From positions 1,612,001 to 1,676,000 of the forward strand of contig CP082844.1 of assembly GCA_019930625.1 (NCBI GenBank): a DNA stretch of 64,000 nucleotides, written 5' to 3'. Of this stretch, positions 36,401 through 43,548 are shown one piece after another; the first letter of the stretch is position 1, and every line of letters starts with the position of its first letter. Under the pieces are notes generated by a model. That model was not told where the DNA came from. It saw only the letters and a program-made list of their open reading frames with translations, and searched no databases. A program made the position numbers and the translations under genes. The stretch comes from Nocardia asteroides. GTDB taxonomy: Bacteria > Actinomycetota > Actinomycetes > Mycobacteriales > Mycobacteriaceae.

Positions 36401-36410
36401 CCGCGAGTGA
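33405..36410 (+). CDS. mmpL3: Trehalose monomycolate transporter MmpL3
   Basis: Protein of 1001 aa, RND superfamily. Twelve helices with two porter domains. The proton-relay pairs are present: Asp256-Tyr257 in GLAIDYGLFIVSR (same numbers as M. tuberculosis) and Asp607-Tyr608 in GLSTDYEVFLLSR. It exports trehalose monomycolate to the mycomembrane. Residues ~725-1001 are a Pro/Arg/Ala-rich disordered cytoplasmic tail. GTG 33405 overlaps the upstream TAG by one base. This gene is the best evidence that the organism makes mycolic acids. A hairpin follows. Confidence 0.96.
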   Translation: MFTRWGDLVYRLRFAVIGVVVAALLALGGYGLGLEHHLSSSGWDDPTSESAQAARIADAAFGRDHNSDVILLYTAPEGRTIDDPEFSGKVVANLASLPREHPDEITKINGTYWRNDAGIPAQPSVFGAKDKKHAFASVAINGNNDTEMVRNYRKVKDVFYIPGVDVQVTGLQAVAGTLNDTMASDQKRMEMLAIPAVAVLLFFIFGGLVAAGLPLVVGGLTVIGANGIIMVLTKFTEVNSFVSGVVSMIGLGLAIDYGLFIVSRFREELAEGYDTRAAVRRSVMTAGRTVVFSATMIIASLGGMLLFPQGFLKSVAYGTIATVSLAALTAITILPAMLGVLGPRVDMLGFKRFRQTKTAEEIEHGFWGKITQWVMKHPLKIAVPICIVLLLLIIPVKNLAFGGINERYLPPDNATRVALEDFYQVFPLKKTDPVQLVMVSEDSNAVGKVWKEAGQAPGLASAFDVPSRSTTDPNVYRTSATLADSENADPTIEYLRSIAVPDSVDLYVGGQPTIQKDSIDALLNRMPAMIALVLFVTTLLMFLTFGSLVLPIKAALMSALGLGSTLGILTWIFVDGNGATPLNFTPQPIMSPVLVLIIAVIYGLSTDYEVFLLSRMVEARTQGASTTEAVRAGTAHTGRIITAAALILLVVVGAFAFSDLVMMQYIAYGLIAALFIDATILRMLLVPATMKLLGDDCWWAPTWMKRIQQKIGLGEPILDDERPGGGEVVDLVKTTPITDPVTMQIPAVADANKVPRRRKPRTVAEIEAEAPTRRLDRVPPPPAPQATPAPAPLDPTRKRPESPRNATPPQGEPIRPRRIPQVPNPPRYTPDQAERRPQSPPAGPQGPAGPRPAPPTGLRQDQHGPHAGVPSVIFPEHSAEAVVSPVTPPAPRPTHVAESLPLSGLSQEPAVDLPGAPRAARYLPPDAGAALDGPAHRAPEPEAPAEPNNGPDTTNRSSIESWMAELRSSRRHIGRPEQGRHHGGDGRTVSVNELLRRRDRE

Positions 36411-36418
36411 GCGGGTAG

Positions 36419-36490
36419 CCGCCGCGAAGAAGGTCGCCACGCCTGGTCGGGTGGTTCGGCCAGGAGGGAACGCGGCGGCCTTCTCGGCGG
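36419..36490. terminator. Candidate convergent terminator after mmpL3
   Basis: Imperfect inverted repeat: 36419-36438 (CCGCCGCGAAGAAGG...CGCC) pairs with 36474-36490 (GGCGGCCTTCTCGGCGG). It lies between mmpL3 and the convergent DUF2339 gene. The loop is about 35 bases and there is no T run. Confidence 0.5.
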
Positions 36491-36502
36491 ACGGTCCCGT
36501 GG

Positions 36503-38656
36503 TCAGGGTTGCCGCTGCGTTCCCGCATCGGCGAAGGCGCGGGCGTAGCGGGTACCGGCCAACAGCAGCAGGATGCCGACGATGAGGAAGGCAGCGACGC
36601 GGACCAGGCCGTCCAGGGTGGCCAGGTCGAAAAGGAACAGCTTGGCCAGAGCCGCTGCCGTGACCGGCAATCCGGAGCCCAAGGCGAGTTTGGCGACAGC
36701 GGGTTCGGTGGCGAGCTTGCGCAGGCCGAACAGCAGAGCGCCGGTCGCGCCTGCCATCCACAGGATGGTCGCGGCGCTGTGGCCGACGAGGAACCCGTTC
36801 GGGGTCCCGGCCGCGACGCCGATAGAGACCGTCACCGCGGTCACCGCGTAGAGCCCGGCGACGCTCGCGGTAATCCATTGCCACTCATTGCCCGTCGCCG
36901 AGCCGCGCAACCGCCGCGCGCTCCACAGCGCGACCGCGACCACCCCGAGGGCGAGTACCGCGCCGAGCACCGTCGCCACACCCAGATTCGCCTCCGAGCG
37001 ATGCTGCGAGGCAAGCACTTCCGGTCCCGCGATATTCAGCAACCCGAAGCCGCCGAGCACCGCGAACGCCGCGCCGATGCCCGCCGCCGGGCGGGACATC
37101 CGCTGGCCCGCCACGGCGAGGAAGCCCAGCGCCACCACGAGCAGCGCCGTGGGCAGTGTCCGGGGCTGGGTCGCGCCGACGCACGCCTCGAGCAAGGCGA
37201 TCGATCCCGCCACGGCCGCGACGAGCGCGGTATGTCCCGGAATGCGCACGTGCGCGTCCAGTTTCGGTACCGTGCTCACCGCGGCGACGAGCAATAGCAG
37301 CGCGGCGGCGGACGAGGCCACCACAACCGAAACGAGCCGTTGCTCGTACATCCCCGGGGCGATCAGCACCGGCACCAGCGCCGCCGCCATCGTCAGCGAG
37401 GCGGTGAGATCGGCGGGCCGACGACGGACGACGACGATCGTCCCGGCCAGCCCGACCAGCGCGACCGCCGCCGCGGCCACGAGCAGCCAGGTGCGTTCCT
37501 GCGCCGTAGGAGTTCCCACGGCCGCGCCCGCGACGAACACGAACGTCGCCAGTACGGCGGGCAATGTCCGCGCCACGTGCAGGTACGGCCAATCTCGCGT
37601 CCATTGCACCGGCACGCAGGCCAGTTGCAACACGATCAAGAACGCCAGCAGCACCAGCCGAGTGGTCAACACCGGTGACAGCACCGCGGCGGCCAGCACC
37701 ACCAGCACCGCCAACGGCTGTGACCGCCACTGCATCGCCAGGGCGACGCCGCAGGCCGCGACGCCGAACGCGACCGCGAGCCCGAGCACCGGATGCAGCC
37801 AGTGATAAAGGGCGGTCACCGCCACCACGTCGAGATAAGCGCCCGCGATGCCGGTGGCGGCCAGCGCGATAGCGCCGACTCGTCCGCCGGTCCGCCCGAA
37901 GACCCGCACGCCCGCACCCACCAGCGCCGCCGAGAACACCGCTCCGGCGACCACTCTCGGCACCGGCCCGAAGAAACCCGCCTGAGCGGCCAACACCAGG
38001 AGCATCGCGACGCCGATCAACGTCACCGCGACACCAGCCAGCGCCAGGATCCGGCTGATCACCCCGTCACGCTGCCACCACGGAGTGTGCGGCACTCGCG
38101 GTTGGGCACGCGGCGGGACGGGCGGACGCGGCGGCACAGCTCCCGGCATCGGCCACGGTGCGTTCTGCGGCCACGGAGCTCCTCCGCCGGAAGCGCTGCC
38201 AGGCGGCGGTGCGAAACGTGGTGCGTATGCGGGTTGCGGCGGCGGAACCGGCATACCGGCTGTCGGCGAATGACCGGGCCAAGGCGGGATCATCGGCGGT
38301 ACCGCTGCGGGCGCGGGCTCTGATCCCGCGAATCCCCCGCTCGCGGAGGCTTCCGTCGCACTCGACGACCCACCCGCAACTGGACGACCGGGCGCATCGG
38401 GTGCCGTTCCCCCGGGCATCCGGTCACCGGTCCCGCCCGGTACCGAGCCCTTCGGAGCCCCAGCGCCCGGCATCGACCCGGTCAGGGGCGCTTCCGTTGC
38501 GGCTGCGCCGGACTCCGCCTCGGCACCCGCCGAATCCGCGGCGATTTGCTCGCGCAGCAACCGCAGGTCCCGCCCGAGCACGCCCAGCTGCGTCCCCAGC
38601 GTGGTGAACTCGCTGGAGAGCCGGGCGAGCAGCGCCGGATCGATAGAGGTAGTCAT
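36503..38656 (-). CDS. DUF2339 multipass membrane protein
   Basis: Protein of 717 aa. A predicted N-terminal coiled coil (LLARLSSEFTTLGTQLGVLGRDLRLLREQIA) leads to a ~190-residue Pro/Gly/Ala-rich linker and then about 14-18 hydrophobic helices. This layout matches DUF2339, a large polytopic family of unknown function. ATG 38656 is chosen because the coiled coil begins immediately after it; the upstream extension is Arg/Gly-rich. It is convergent with mmpL3, so a shared envelope role is only suggestive. Confidence 0.82.
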   Translation of the reverse strand: MTTSIDPALLARLSSEFTTLGTQLGVLGRDLRLLREQIAADSAGAEAESGAAATEAPLTGSMPGAGAPKGSVPGGTGDRMPGGTAPDAPGRPVAGGSSSATEASASGGFAGSEPAPAAVPPMIPPWPGHSPTAGMPVPPPQPAYAPRFAPPPGSASGGGAPWPQNAPWPMPGAVPPRPPVPPRAQPRVPHTPWWQRDGVISRILALAGVAVTLIGVAMLLVLAAQAGFFGPVPRVVAGAVFSAALVGAGVRVFGRTGGRVGAIALAATGIAGAYLDVVAVTALYHWLHPVLGLAVAFGVAACGVALAMQWRSQPLAVLVVLAAAVLSPVLTTRLVLLAFLIVLQLACVPVQWTRDWPYLHVARTLPAVLATFVFVAGAAVGTPTAQERTWLLVAAAAVALVGLAGTIVVVRRRPADLTASLTMAAALVPVLIAPGMYEQRLVSVVVASSAAALLLLVAAVSTVPKLDAHVRIPGHTALVAAVAGSIALLEACVGATQPRTLPTALLVVALGFLAVAGQRMSRPAAGIGAAFAVLGGFGLLNIAGPEVLASQHRSEANLGVATVLGAVLALGVVAVALWSARRLRGSATGNEWQWITASVAGLYAVTAVTVSIGVAAGTPNGFLVGHSAATILWMAGATGALLFGLRKLATEPAVAKLALGSGLPVTAAALAKLFLFDLATLDGLVRVAAFLIVGILLLLAGTRYARAFADAGTQRQP

Positions 38657-38797
38657 GACTTCATGCTCGTCGCCGCGAAGCGAGCGAGCATGAGTAGTAA
38701 CCCCTGTAGACAGCCGAGTTCTACCCGTACCGTGCGGGTACCCCGCCCGACCGACCCGCACCCGGGCAGTCGAGTGCGGGCCGGTCGCGCCGGATGG

Positions 38798-39250
38798 TCA
38801 GTGGGCGCGCAAGCCGATGACCTCGTGCACGGCGTCGATCACCGCCGAGCGAGGCGGCATGCGCAAGACGCCCGGCGCGGGTTCGCCCGCCCAGTGCCAG
38901 CCGAGGGCCGAGTCGGAACTGGGCAGCAGGACGATACGACCGCCGGGCACCACGGTGACCCCGTGTCCGGCGAGGCAGCGCCGGACCGGGACCTCGACCG
39001 GCCGAGCGGGGCTCGGCGGCGCGACGAGAAAGGTCCACGTGCGCTCGCCCGGGTCGGCGATCACCGGTGCGGCGTGGTTACGGTTCAACTGGGACAAGAC
39101 CTTCCGGCCCAATTCCGGCGGCATGACGATAGCCCCGATAATAGAGCCGGTGGTGATGGTCGGGCGTCCGGCGAGAAGCTGAACCGGCAGCCCGTACCTA
39201 TGCCGCAGCAGACGCGCGACTTCATGCGGAGAATGACAGCCCTCGAACAT
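38798..39250 (-). CDS. Hypothetical protein, regulator-module partner
   Basis: Protein of 150 aa from ATG 39250. Segments such as RTWTFLVAPPSPARPVEVPVRRCL, VTVVPGGRIVLLPSS and PGVLRMPPRSAVIDAVHEVI recall small actinobacterial proteins distantly like the prim-pol N-terminal fold, and commonly found beside XRE regulators. I do not recognise an active site. It lies four bases after a 73-codon gene and is divergent from the XRE regulator at 39623. Function unknown. Confidence 0.7.
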   Translation of the reverse strand: MFEGCHSPHEVARLLRHRYGLPVQLLAGRPTITTGSIIGAIVMPPELGRKVLSQLNRNHAAPVIADPGERTWTFLVAPPSPARPVEVPVRRCLAGHGVTVVPGGRIVLLPSSDSALGWHWAGEPAPGVLRMPPRSAVIDAVHEVIGLRAH

Positions 39251-39254
39251 TCGC

Positions 39255-39476
39255 CTACCCCCGATCGATGACGTCGAATCCGATGGTGACGAGGGACTTT
39301 CGGGGTAGCGGCCCGTGCTGTTCGCGCATCCGCGTTCTGGCGTTCGCCGGTAGGGCGCTGACGTGGCGTACCGATCGAAATGTGCTGTGGCGCGCCGGTC
39401 GCGTGGTCTGTGCGGCGGGCCGGCACGCGCGATCGGCACGCCCGGCCTGCACGGTGGTATTCGGCATGATTTTCAT
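39255..39476 (-). CDS. Possible small protein upstream of the 150-aa gene
   Basis: Protein of 73 aa, MKIMPNTTVQAGRADRA..., rich in Arg and Thr. AAAGGG lies eight bases before ATG 39476, GC3 in this frame is high for the region, and the stop is four bases before the next start, as in an operon. No domain is recognised and composition is Arg-rich, so it may also be chance. Confidence 0.35.
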   Translation of the reverse strand: MKIMPNTTVQAGRADRACRPAAQTTRPARHSTFRSVRHVSALPANARTRMREQHGPLPRKSLVTIGFDVIDRG

Positions 39477-39622
39477 CGCCGCCGCCCTTTGCAGTCAAAG
39501 TTGCAGAAAGGCAACGGTATTCCAACTCGGAGCCGACGAGTCGTACGCAATGTCCCACTTCGGTGGTCCCAGATAACATAGCGTCGTACTCTGAAACCCA
39601 GATTTAACAAAAGGACTTGGGT

Positions 39623-40813
39623 ATGGACGAATCGTCGATCGGAGTTCGGATCCGCCAGTTCCGCGGCAAGGCGCTGACCCAGCGCCAGCTCGCCGACCAG
39701 GCGGGAGTGAGCGTGGATCTGGTGCGCAAACTCGAGCAGGGCGGTCGCCAGACCGCGTCCATCGCCAGCTTGCAGAAGATCGCGCGGGCCCTGGACGTGG
39801 ACATCGCCGACCTGATCGGCAAGCGCCAGGGCGTGCCGTCCGCCAACCCGGACGCGGGCATCGTCGCTATCCGCCGAGCTTTGACACCGGTCGACGACCT
39901 GCTCGGCGAGACCGAAGAGGAGGCGGCGGTCAGCCTCGACGACGGGCGCAGGGCGGTCGACTACGCCTGGGGCGCTTACTGGTCGGGCCGTTACGAACTG
40001 CTGACCTCGATCCTGCCGCCCGGATTGACCCAGCTGCGTGCCACCGTGCACGCCGCCCGCAACGGTTCGGTAGCGCCCGCCAACGAGTTGCTGGCCAGGA
40101 TGTATTGGGTAACCGGATGCACGCTGGTACATCTCGGCCAGACCGATCCGGCGTTCCTGGCGATCCGGCAGGCGCTCTCCGCCGCCGAGCTGGGCAACGA
40201 CCCGCTGCTACTGGCCACCATCCGCGGTTCGGTTGCCTGGCAGCTGCTGGTGCAGGGCCGCTACGACGAGTCGCGCGGCGTCGCGCTGAACGCGGCGGCG
40301 ACCCTGGAGCCCTCCGGCGAGGTCACGCCTGCGCACCTGTCCGCCTACGGATCGCTGGTGTTGCAGGGTGCGACCGCGGCGGGCCGGGCGCAGGACGTTC
40401 ACGAAGCGTTGTCGCTGGTGGAGGCCGCGAGCGAGGTCGCGGTGCGGATCGGTCAGGATCGGCAGGACTACGAGACCTATTTCGGCCCTTCGCAGGTCGT
40501 CATGCAGACCGTCGATGTCAACGTCTCCTCCGAGCGTTACCCCGAGGCGCTGGCCGCCGCCAAGGACATGCCTGCCAACGGCAGTCTCCCGCAGGCGTCC
40601 CGGGCTCGGCACCTGGCCGACACGGCGGTCGCGCTGACCCGCACCGGCAGGCACCAGCGCGCGCTGGACGCCTTGCTGACCGCGGAGCGGGTGGGCGGCG
40701 CGGATTGGCTGAAGTACCAGACGCTGCCCCGCCATATCGTGTCCGAACTGCTCGACCACGACCGGAAGGTGCCCCTACGCGCGTTCGCCCGCCGGATCGG
40801 GGTCAACACCTAG
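39623..40813 (+). CDS. XRE-family regulator with TPR-like sensor domain
   Basis: Protein of 396 aa from ATG 39623, with AAAAGGA seven bases before it. The N-terminal HTH is typical: IRQFRGKALTQRQLADQAGVSVDLVRKLEQGGRQTASIASLQKIARALDVDIADLIG. Residues ~100-396 are helical repeats resembling tetratricopeptides, seen in many actinobacterial regulators of this build. Effector unknown. It is divergent from the two small hypothetical genes, which are the natural targets. Ends overlapping the MerR gene by four bases (convergent). Confidence 0.88.
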   Translation: MDESSIGVRIRQFRGKALTQRQLADQAGVSVDLVRKLEQGGRQTASIASLQKIARALDVDIADLIGKRQGVPSANPDAGIVAIRRALTPVDDLLGETEEEAAVSLDDGRRAVDYAWGAYWSGRYELLTSILPPGLTQLRATVHAARNGSVAPANELLARMYWVTGCTLVHLGQTDPAFLAIRQALSAAELGNDPLLLATIRGSVAWQLLVQGRYDESRGVALNAAATLEPSGEVTPAHLSAYGSLVLQGATAAGRAQDVHEALSLVEAASEVAVRIGQDRQDYETYFGPSQVVMQTVDVNVSSERYPEALAAAKDMPANGSLPQASRARHLADTAVALTRTGRHQRALDALLTAERVGGADWLKYQTLPRHIVSELLDHDRKVPLRAFARRIGVNT

Positions 40814-41178
40814 CTCACCGACCGTTCCCCGGCTCGCTCGATCACCTCGTCCAGCACCTCCCGCGAGCGCAGGAGATCATCGATGGTACGGGTGATCCGC
40901 TCCCGCTCGGTCCGCAACTCGGCGACCAGCGCGGGAGTGGCGTGCTCGTTGGGACCACCGTCCGTATCGCGCATGCAGGGCAGGATCCGCGCGATCTTCT
41001 TGCTGGTGAGCCCCGCCGCGAGCAGTTCCTGAATGTGGATGACCCGGTCCACCGCCCGCTCCGGATAGTCTCGATGACCGCCGGGCGTGCGATCGGACGC
41101 CAGTATGCCTTGCTGCTCGTAGTAGCGCAGCGACCGCTCACTCACGCCGGTGCGCTCCGCGAGTTCCCCGATACGCAT
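40810..41178 (-). CDS. MerR family transcriptional regulator
   Basis: Protein of 122 aa: MRIGELAERTGVSERSLRYYEQQGIL is a standard MerR winged HTH, followed by the dimerisation coiled coil. Only one cysteine (ILPCMRD) appears in the effector region, so a classical metal site is not obvious. Candidate autoregulatory operator at 41204-41227. It lies downstream of the PadR gene on the same strand, 118 bases away. Confidence 0.92.
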   Translation of the reverse strand: MRIGELAERTGVSERSLRYYEQQGILASDRTPGGHRDYPERAVDRVIHIQELLAAGLTSKKIARILPCMRDTDGGPNEHATPALVAELRTERERITRTIDDLLRSREVLDEVIERAGERSVS

Positions 41179-41203
41179 CCGCCATCCGGCCTTTCACGTT
41201 CCC

Positions 41204-41227
41204 CTTGAATCTCACATCTGTGTCAAG
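41204..41227 (-). promoter_or_regulatory. MerR-type operator/promoter
   Basis: On the minus strand CTTGA and TCAAG half-sites are separated by 14 bases and include a TTGACA -35 hexamer. The site ends 26 bases before the MerR start. This resembles MerR operators lying in an elongated spacer. Confidence 0.45.
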
Positions 41228-41296
41228 TTCTACCATCTCGCGCATGTGCGTCCCCCTCCCCGAGGACGGTGGCAGGCAAGCCGGGGTAAGGCGCAG

Positions 41297-41815
41297 CTAC
41301 CGCGCGAGAAGTTGGTCGATCAGCGCCAGGTCGGCCTCGAGATGGGCGCGGCCGTTCGTCAGCAGCAGGGCGATGAGGTCGGCTTCGGCGAGGCCGCTTT
41401 TGGCGTCGGTGGCGGTGGACCACACTTCGAGTTCGGACCGGAGTCGGTCACGAAGACCGAGCAGTTCGTCACGTGGGAGCGGCTCGGCGAAAGTAAGCAT
41501 CGTATAGAGGTCACGCGGGTAGCTGCCGCGGATCCGCCCCCAGCCCACCCTGAGCAGATCGGTCAACTCCGCCCGGCCGGCGGCGGTGATGCGGTAGACC
41601 TTGCGGGCTGTCGAGTCGCGGACAGACTCGGGCGTCTCGACCACCTCTGCCGTGCCGGCACGCTCGAGACTGGCCAGCGCGTGATACACCGAACCGCGTT
41701 TGACATCGGTCCACCGCTCGGCGTGGCTGGACTCCAACCAGCGCCGGATCTCGTATCCGTGCTTGGGTCCCTGCGCAAGCAGGCCGAGCACGAGAATCCG
41801 GGTAGCGGCACTCAT
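41297..41815 (-). CDS. PadR family transcriptional regulator
   Basis: Protein of 172 aa. The N-terminal winged helix ATRILVLGLLAQGPKHGYEIRRWLESSHAERWTDVKRGSVYHALASLERAG is a clear PadR domain; the C-terminal helical region (Vir-like) follows. ATG 41815 overlaps the upstream ATC-hydrolase-family gene in an ATGA, so regulator and enzyme are co-transcribed from the promoter at 42433-42468. That promoter carries two palindromes which are the likely PadR operators. Confidence 0.93.
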   Translation of the reverse strand: MSAATRILVLGLLAQGPKHGYEIRRWLESSHAERWTDVKRGSVYHALASLERAGTAEVVETPESVRDSTARKVYRITAAGRAELTDLLRVGWGRIRGSYPRDLYTMLTFAEPLPRDELLGLRDRLRSELEVWSTATDAKSGLAEADLIALLLTNGRAHLEADLALIDQLLAR

Positions 41816-42426
41816 GATCGGACGGTGTCGGCGAGTTCGGTCATCACGAACCAGCAGGAGGGGCCGCCATACCCGAAGGTCGTCGGGCGCTCGACCCGGA
41901 TGCCGTGACGCTCCTCGGAAGCGGCGTCCATCCAGGACGTGTCGAAATCGCAGAACGTCGGCAATAGTTCCTCGGCGTCGGTGGCGATCAAGATCTGCTG
42001 GTAGTAGCACTTTCGGACGACCGCTATGTAGCCGTTCGCGTCGTCCTGGGGATGGTCGAAGCGGAAGGCGCCGCCGAAGAAGTCACGTTCGCGCTGTTTG
42101 GAACCTTCGCGCAGCACATCGAGCGGATTGCCCGAGGCGTCGAGCGCGGTCTCGGTATCGCGGCGGATCCAGTCGTAGAACGGGCCGAGGAATGCCGCGC
42201 GGAACTGCTCGATCGCTTCTTGCTGGGTGTTGCGGTGCCGCAAGCACCGATAGGCGGCGACCGACAGGGCGGTAAACCAGAGAATGTCGAGGGCCGGTTT
42301 GTCCACGGCGGTGTGTCGTTGTTCGTCGACGATACCTGCGGCATCGGCCACCACAGCGGCTTCATCGAGTGGGGCGAGGGCGGCGAGGAACGGCGTGCTG
42401 AACCAAGTGACATCAGTAGGAATCAC
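41812..42426 (-). CDS. ATC-hydrolase-family protein (L-2-amino-thiazoline-4-carboxylate hydrolase family)
   Basis: Protein of 204 aa starting at GTG 42426. The C-terminal half shows the family pattern: VVRKCYYQQIL, LLPTFCDFDTSWM with paired Cys-x-x-Asp, and VERPTTFGYGGPSCWFVM. Named members open the thiazoline ring on the way to cysteine, but the family is broad, so the substrate here is open. Six bases separate its TAACCT -10 from the GTG, predicting a leaderless mRNA. Operon with PadR (4-base overlap). Confidence 0.75.
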   Translation of the reverse strand: MIPTDVTWFSTPFLAALAPLDEAAVVADAAGIVDEQRHTAVDKPALDILWFTALSVAAYRCLRHRNTQQEAIEQFRAAFLGPFYDWIRRDTETALDASGNPLDVLREGSKQRERDFFGGAFRFDHPQDDANGYIAVVRKCYYQQILIATDAEELLPTFCDFDTSWMDAASEERHGIRVERPTTFGYGGPSCWFVMTELADTVRS

Positions 42427-42432
42427 GACACA

Positions 42433-42468
42433 AGGTTAGTCAAATTTGACCTATAGTCAAATTTGACT
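42433..42468 (-). promoter_or_regulatory. Tandem palindromic operator and promoter of the ATC-hydrolase/PadR operon
   Basis: Two copies of the 12-bp palindrome GTCAAATTTGAC (within 42438-42451 and 42455-42468), centres 17 bp apart. On the minus strand TTGACT (-35), a 16-base spacer and TAACCT (-10) are embedded in them, so a bound repressor would cover the whole promoter. PadR is the obvious candidate binder. Confidence 0.75.
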
Positions 42469-42783
42469 CATTGCTCCGTCATCCAGGGGTTCCGGTAGTG
42501 CAGCGCGGGAAACAACAGGTTTGGTGTAATCCGTTGATGGGGCACCCAGCACCCACGGCGTATCCGCCCGATTTTTCGGCCGACGCTACGGCTTCTCCAA
42601 GCCAGTTCGGCGGCGGCGCGGATTTGATCTCGCTGGGGCCGAGATCTTCCTTGCCGATCCGATCTGGTGGAACGGTTCCGCACGGGGGCGCCGCGGAACC
42701 CGGTGCGCGACGCGCACCGGATGTACGTGGGCTACACCGACCACCCGACGCCGTGGCCCCTGCGGCGGACTGACCCGGTCGGC
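42469..42783. other. Intergenic region with possible gene remnant
   Basis: No confident gene. A short frame from ATG 42537 (79 codons) has mixed codon bias. Bases 42661-42775 show strong GC3 bias in a different plus frame (DLVERFRTGAPRNPVRDAHR...), without a matching start. This may be a decayed or frameshifted gene end. Confidence 0.35.
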
Positions 42784-43476
42784 TCAGCGCCCCATCAACT
42801 TGCGCCACTGCGCGATGAACGGGTGCTTCGCCGTAACCGATCCGAATCGCATCTTGCCGTGCACCACCAGATGCAGCGGGCCGAGCGGCGGGCCGGTGCG
42901 GACCTTGTTGTTCACGCTGGAACCGATCAGCTCCAGCCCGTTCAAGTCGACGGTGGCCTCCGCGGGCACGATCAGGGTGACCGAACCGCAGAAGTCGTCG
43001 ACGCGCACCTCCACGACCTGGGTCGACATGATCGCCTCGGTGAAATCCAATGTGACGCCGGACATCCAGTTGTTCAGATACAGCGTGGGCGGCACCTGCC
43101 ACGGACCACGGCGGTTCACCCCGGCCATGCGCGAACGGATCACGTTGCCCGCGGAGTTCGAGCCCGGCGCCGGATGGGCCCGCCCGGCGAAGGCGGGCGA
43201 GGAGTTCACGAACGTCGACGACGGCGCCGCGGGCTGCCCGACCAGACGGACACCGGGCAGATCGATCAGCACGGCGTTCAGTTCCCCGCGCGTCTTGGCG
43301 GCCAGCGCGGTGTCCATCCGCTCGGTGAACTCACCGAGCGAGAGCATGCCGAGGCCGACCGCGCGCTGCAACAGCTGACCGACATGTTCGCGCTCGGCAT
43401 CCGACACGCGCAGTTCCCGGTCGCCCACCGCGCCGCCGGAGCCGACCGCATTGGATACCGATTCGGGCCCGCCCAT
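42784..43476 (-). CDS. DUF1707 and cell-wall-stress (LiaF-like) domain protein
   Basis: Protein of 230 aa. The N-terminal DUF1707 segment (LRVSDAEREHVGQLLQRAVGLGMLSLGEFTERMDTALAAKTRGELNAV) is followed by a linker and a C-terminal beta-rich domain like the LiaF/DUF2154 family (VEVRVDDFCGSVTLIVPAEATVDLNG). No membrane helix is evident. It lies downstream of a two-component pair, often the case for this family, which suggests envelope-stress sensing. TAACCT seven bases before ATG 43476 indicates a separate leaderless promoter. Confidence 0.88.
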   Translation of the reverse strand: MGGPESVSNAVGSGGAVGDRELRVSDAEREHVGQLLQRAVGLGMLSLGEFTERMDTALAAKTRGELNAVLIDLPGVRLVGQPAAPSSTFVNSSPAFAGRAHPAPGSNSAGNVIRSRMAGVNRRGPWQVPPTLYLNNWMSGVTLDFTEAIMSTQVVEVRVDDFCGSVTLIVPAEATVDLNGLELIGSSVNNKVRTGPPLGPLHLVVHGKMRFGSVTAKHPFIAQWRKLMGR

Positions 43477-43483
43477 GCGATCG

Positions 43484-43489
43484 AGGTTA
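43484..43489 (-). promoter_or_regulatory. -10 box of the DUF1707 gene, predicted leaderless
   Basis: TAACCT on the minus strand, seven bases before ATG 43476. Confidence 0.5.
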
Positions 43490-43548
43490 CCGAGCCCGCG
43501 CGCGGGGCCGCATCAGGGCGATCCCTGATTCGCGACCATCCGCCGGGA

